Below are positions 6,086 to 7,432 of a DNA stretch of 7,432 bases, piece by piece; position 1 is the stretch's first letter; each line of letters starts with the position of its first letter. The translations under genes were made by a program, and so were the position numbers. Source of the DNA: JBDHUX01 sp039809405 (GTDB lineage Bacteria > Patescibacteriota > Gracilibacteria > Absconditabacterales > Absconditicoccaceae); assembly GCA_039809405.1 (NCBI GenBank), contig JBDHUX010000048.1, positions 1-7,432 on the forward strand, given 5' to 3'. The notes beneath the pieces were generated by a model. It saw only the letters and a list, made by a program, of their open reading frames with translations. It had not been told where the DNA came from and searched no databases.

Positions 6086-7123
6086 ATGAGAAAAGTGATA
6101 ACTTTCCTACTGCGACTTATAGTGGTGATACTTCTATGTGTTTTTGCATATCAAAAAATCACTTGAAAAGAACTTACTTCATGAGTCATCGTATCTTCAT
6201 ATCAATCAATTAGATATAAATTTAAAACTACAACTTGCTCTGTGATATCAAAGATACAAAATAAATTATGCTGAGCCATATCATCAAATCAGACATGATG
6301 AGATAGAAAAATTTATATAGATCCAAAAGATCCAAGACGATCTCTACTAAGTAAAAAAGTAATGGATGATCTAGATCGAAATCAAGAGTTTTCTGATAAT
6401 CTATTGCAAATCAATCAGACTCCATATGCAACAGTGGGTAAAGACTGAGTGGTAGTTTCACTACAAACAACATCAAATCATATAAATGATAGGATAATTA
6501 TCATAAGAGATGGAACCCAGTATCAGTATCCAGCAAGGTACAACTTTGACAATATATACGCATACAAAATATCAAATCCCAAGATGGTATATACTACACA
6601 AGGTTTGAATTTTTTGGATAAAAATATGGTGTACTATCAAGTAAAAAATGAAGTCTGAGACAAAAAGACCTATTTCTTAAATACTCAAAACGGTATAACA
6701 CAAGATATCAATGATGCTATACCTCTGTTATTTTTTAAAGATCAATATATCTTTACCACTAAACCTTGAGACATCTATCAAGATCTATATGTGTATCAAA
6801 AAAATAAGATGGTTAAGTTCTCAGATCAGATGGTGAGCGAGATAAATATAGATAAAAATCTCATATCTATTTATGATCCAGATGATCGTAAGATTGTGTT
6901 TTATGATGTGATCACCCTCCTACCAAAATTTATAATCAAGACTGATAGGATGAGTATAAGATATTTAAGTTTTTTGGAAGATGGTAATTATATATGGTTA
7001 AGATATGAAGATAATCTAACTAGCAAGATCGTTCATGAGAGACGATACAAGTCAGACATGAAGGTAAATAATGAAACAACCGATATCTATGGGATCAAGA
7101 TAACAGATATAAAGATAAATTAA
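6086..7123 (+). CDS. N-terminally anchored extracytoplasmic protein of unknown function
   Basis: 345 residues with eight in-frame TGA as Gly; the standard code would break it into several pieces. Residues about 4-21 (VITFLL, a CGA codon, then LIVVILLCVFAY) form a membrane anchor or uncleaved signal. The rest should lie outside the membrane: a region with two cysteines (about 50-67) and then, from about residue 110, alternating short hydrophobic strands and Asp/Asn turns, for example RIIIIRDGTQYQYP, NMVYYQVKNEVGDKKTYFL and LISIYDPDDRKIVFYDV. This looks like a beta-propeller or similar repeat fold, but I see no family signature. CGA codons stand at residues 10, 85, 98 and 320. The gene is alone between the terminator at 5891 and a convergent gene 52 bp downstream. 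The reading frame is secure because it runs unbroken to TAA; the function is unknown. Confidence 0.8.
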
Positions 7124-7175
7124 AAGAAAACAGACTCTAATAGATGTGACGCAAGGCAAAAAATATTGCAATTTG

Positions 7176-7432
7176 CTAGCTTATATTATTATCTAGCTCA
7201 TTTACCGCATTGTGTATGTTATCTACTATTATTGTCTTGCTCGCATATTCTTGGTACTTAGAAACAAACTGTAAATTGGATATTTTTTTGTCTACAATCA
7301 GTTTATAATCCTGATCATCAGAGACAGCTTGTTCAAGCTCCAGCTTCATACCATGACTATCTTGGTTGTTCCATATAAGTCATAAAACTACATCCATATC
7401 TTTTTGCATCTGACAACAGTAATCGTATATCT
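7176..7432 (-). CDS. C-terminal fragment of an unidentified protein, 5' end outside the window
   Basis: 84 residues are visible, reading from the right edge to a TAG at 7176-7178, with one in-frame TGA (DVVLGLIW) as Gly. The sequence has a hydrophobic strand (DVVLGLIWNN), then DSHGMKLELEQAV, a second strand (YKLIVDKK) and a helix-rich end (TIIVDNIHNAVNELDNN). This alternation suggests the end of an alpha/beta Rossmann-like domain. The strand followed by D-S-x-G-M-x-x-E-L-x-x-A is loosely like nucleoside 2-deoxyribosyltransferase-type folds, but that is a guess from a short piece. It is convergent with the gene ending at 7123. No clear terminator lies between them; the 52-bp gap holds only a very short GCAA/TTGC hairpin. 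Confidence 0.6.

Noticed and set aside
7124..7175. Shared terminator between the convergent genes
   Set aside because: Only a 4-bp GCAA/TTGC stem is visible, too weak to call.

Overview
This window looks like part of a genome from the Absconditabacteria (SR1) / Gracilibacteria branch of the Candidate Phyla Radiation, or a close relative that also reads UGA as glycine (translation table 25). Under the standard code most genes here look like strings of broken ORFs. Read with TGA as Gly they become five intact proteins plus a fragment at each edge. The in-frame TGA codons fall on glycines that the families conserve: HPGG of cytochrome b5, GRLD and the following SSG of an rRNA pseudouridine synthase, GAN(V/I)G of a Na+/phosphate symporter, and the residue before the lipobox cysteine of a lipoprotein. 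Most of the window is AT-rich; the left 0.8 kb is visibly richer in GC.

Layout. (1) 3-383 (+): the 3' end of a gene for a protein with one membrane helix, closed by a strong double-hairpin terminator. (2) 435-809: no gene; GC-rich repeats with arms of the TGTCAT(T/C)C type. (3) 810-2492 (-): a complete Na+/phosphate cotransporter with a C-terminal PhoU-like domain, behind a consensus promoter at 2539-2566. (4) 2493-2720: terminator, nested AT-rich palindrome and that promoter. (5) 2721-4205 (-): a single-pass membrane protein with a FecR-like outer domain and a 5' UTR hairpin. (6) 4450-5190 (-): an RsuA/RluB-type rRNA pseudouridine synthase. (7) 5398-5838 (+), divergent from it: a small lipoprotein carrying a cytochrome b5 heme domain, followed by a terminator. 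(8) 6086-7123 (+): an N-terminally anchored protein of unknown function, probably rich in beta strands, with a promoter so close that its mRNA should be leaderless. (9) 7176-7432 (-): the C-terminal end of an unidentified protein, convergent with the previous gene.

The genes do not form one pathway. Most appear to have their own promoter, and the common theme is the cell envelope: phosphate uptake, a FecR-like membrane protein, a surface lipoprotein with a heme domain and an anchored extracytoplasmic protein. None of the five complete genes has a recognisable Shine-Dalgarno sequence.

The most interesting signal is a likely second codon reassignment. A CGA codon stands exactly where cytochrome b5 domains carry their conserved tryptophan, 17 residues before the first heme histidine. 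Another CGA lies inside a predicted membrane helix. CGA and CGG are rare here (I count six and one), while AGA and AGG serve as the everyday arginine codons. This suggests that CGA, and perhaps CGG, is read as Trp on top of UGA as Gly.
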